This document shows positions 43,181 through 43,245 of a DNA stretch of 43,245 bases, piece by piece (the stretch's first letter is position 1; each line of letters starts with the position of its first letter). A program made the position numbers and the translations under genes. The stretch spans positions 1 to 43,245 of the forward strand of contig JBLSDE010000012.1 in the NCBI GenBank assembly GCA_052315315.1. The letters run 5' to 3'. The notes under the pieces are model-generated. The model searched no databases, was not told the DNA's origin, and saw only the letters and a program-made list of their open reading frames with translations. This DNA comes from Cuniculiplasma sp052315315. Its GTDB lineage: Archaea > Thermoplasmatota > Thermoplasmata > Thermoplasmatales > Thermoplasmataceae.

Positions 43181-43245
43181 GTGAGTGACCTTTACGACAC
43201 AGTTCTTAGGGAAAAGTACAGGCAATATTTTGTGAATGATCCACT
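43181..43245 (+). CDS. N-terminal fragment of an unrecognised protein
   Basis: A GTG-started frame runs off the right edge. The visible residues are MSDLYDTVLREKYRQYFVNDP. ACATTTATTCATG about 25 nt upstream is a suitable TATA box for a leaderless start. Too little is visible to assign a family. Confidence 0.45.
   Translation, partial: MSDLYDTVLREKYRQYFVNDP

Noticed and set aside
1..43245. CRISPR array, insertion sequence or prophage
   Set aside because: No regularly spaced repeats, transposase or integrase motifs, or phage structural genes were seen on either strand.

Overview
The window reads as a low-GC (roughly mid to high thirties % by eye) archaeal chromosome, most likely a Thermoplasmata lineage (Thermoplasmatales or Cuniculiplasma-like). 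The evidence is: archaeal-type uS12 and uS7; TATA elements about 25 nt upstream of start codons, implying many leaderless mRNAs; an archaeal deoxyhypusine synthase; a 2-oxoacid dehydrogenase complex like that known from Thermoplasma; and large surface proteins with E-x-G-L-P-x-G-x-x-W repeats. The lineage is inferred from gene content; no 16S rRNA is present.

Layout. 1-2.5 kb: the tail of an unrecognised gene, then on the minus strand a small FTR1-like permease and a secreted phosphoesterase broken by one in-frame TAG. 3.0-4.0 kb: rps12-rps7. 4.2-8.2 kb: a tightly overlapping minus-strand operon, PadR regulator, 14-TM MFS exporter, anchored extracellular protein, CopD-like membrane protein. 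8.5-11.7 kb: a tandem-HTH regulator and an ABC exporter pair. 11.8-15.7 kb: a sulfur region, with cysH-sat (cysH carries a +1 frameshift just before its second cysteine motif) divergent from a ComA-like synthase fused to a winged helix, followed by deoxyhypusine synthase. 15.7-21 kb: a CruF-like carotenoid hydratase, a 98-aa protein and a giant repeat-bearing surface protein. 21.5-22.9 kb: an orphan CcrM/HinfI-like adenine methyltransferase and tRNA-Ile(GAT). 23.0-29.2 kb: a self-contained lipoate/2-oxoacid dehydrogenase operon lipA-E1alpha-E1beta-E2-E3-lipB. 29.2-37.8 kb: thiD with a catalytically dead aldehyde-dehydrogenase-like partner, icd, an SRPBCC-like protein, purA and iorAB. 37.7-43.2 kb: transporters (EamA, 12-TM MFS, 14-TM MFS) with two HTH regulators, and the first codons of another gene.

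How the genes work together. The central-metabolism genes form a coherent heterotrophic set: indolepyruvate oxidation (iorAB), branched-chain or pyruvate-type 2-oxoacid oxidation with in-operon lipoylation, and isocitrate dehydrogenase. cysH-sat would activate sulfate to APS and reduce it. The remaining genes are mostly envelope and efflux functions, each with a local regulator.

The most unusual items are the ComA-winged-helix fusion facing cysH-sat, the two single-nucleotide gene disruptions (TAG at 1498-1500, CCCC run at 13029-13032), the bacterial-looking CcrM homologue with an 18-bp perfect palindrome upstream, and the Cys-less ALDH-like protein coupled to thiD.
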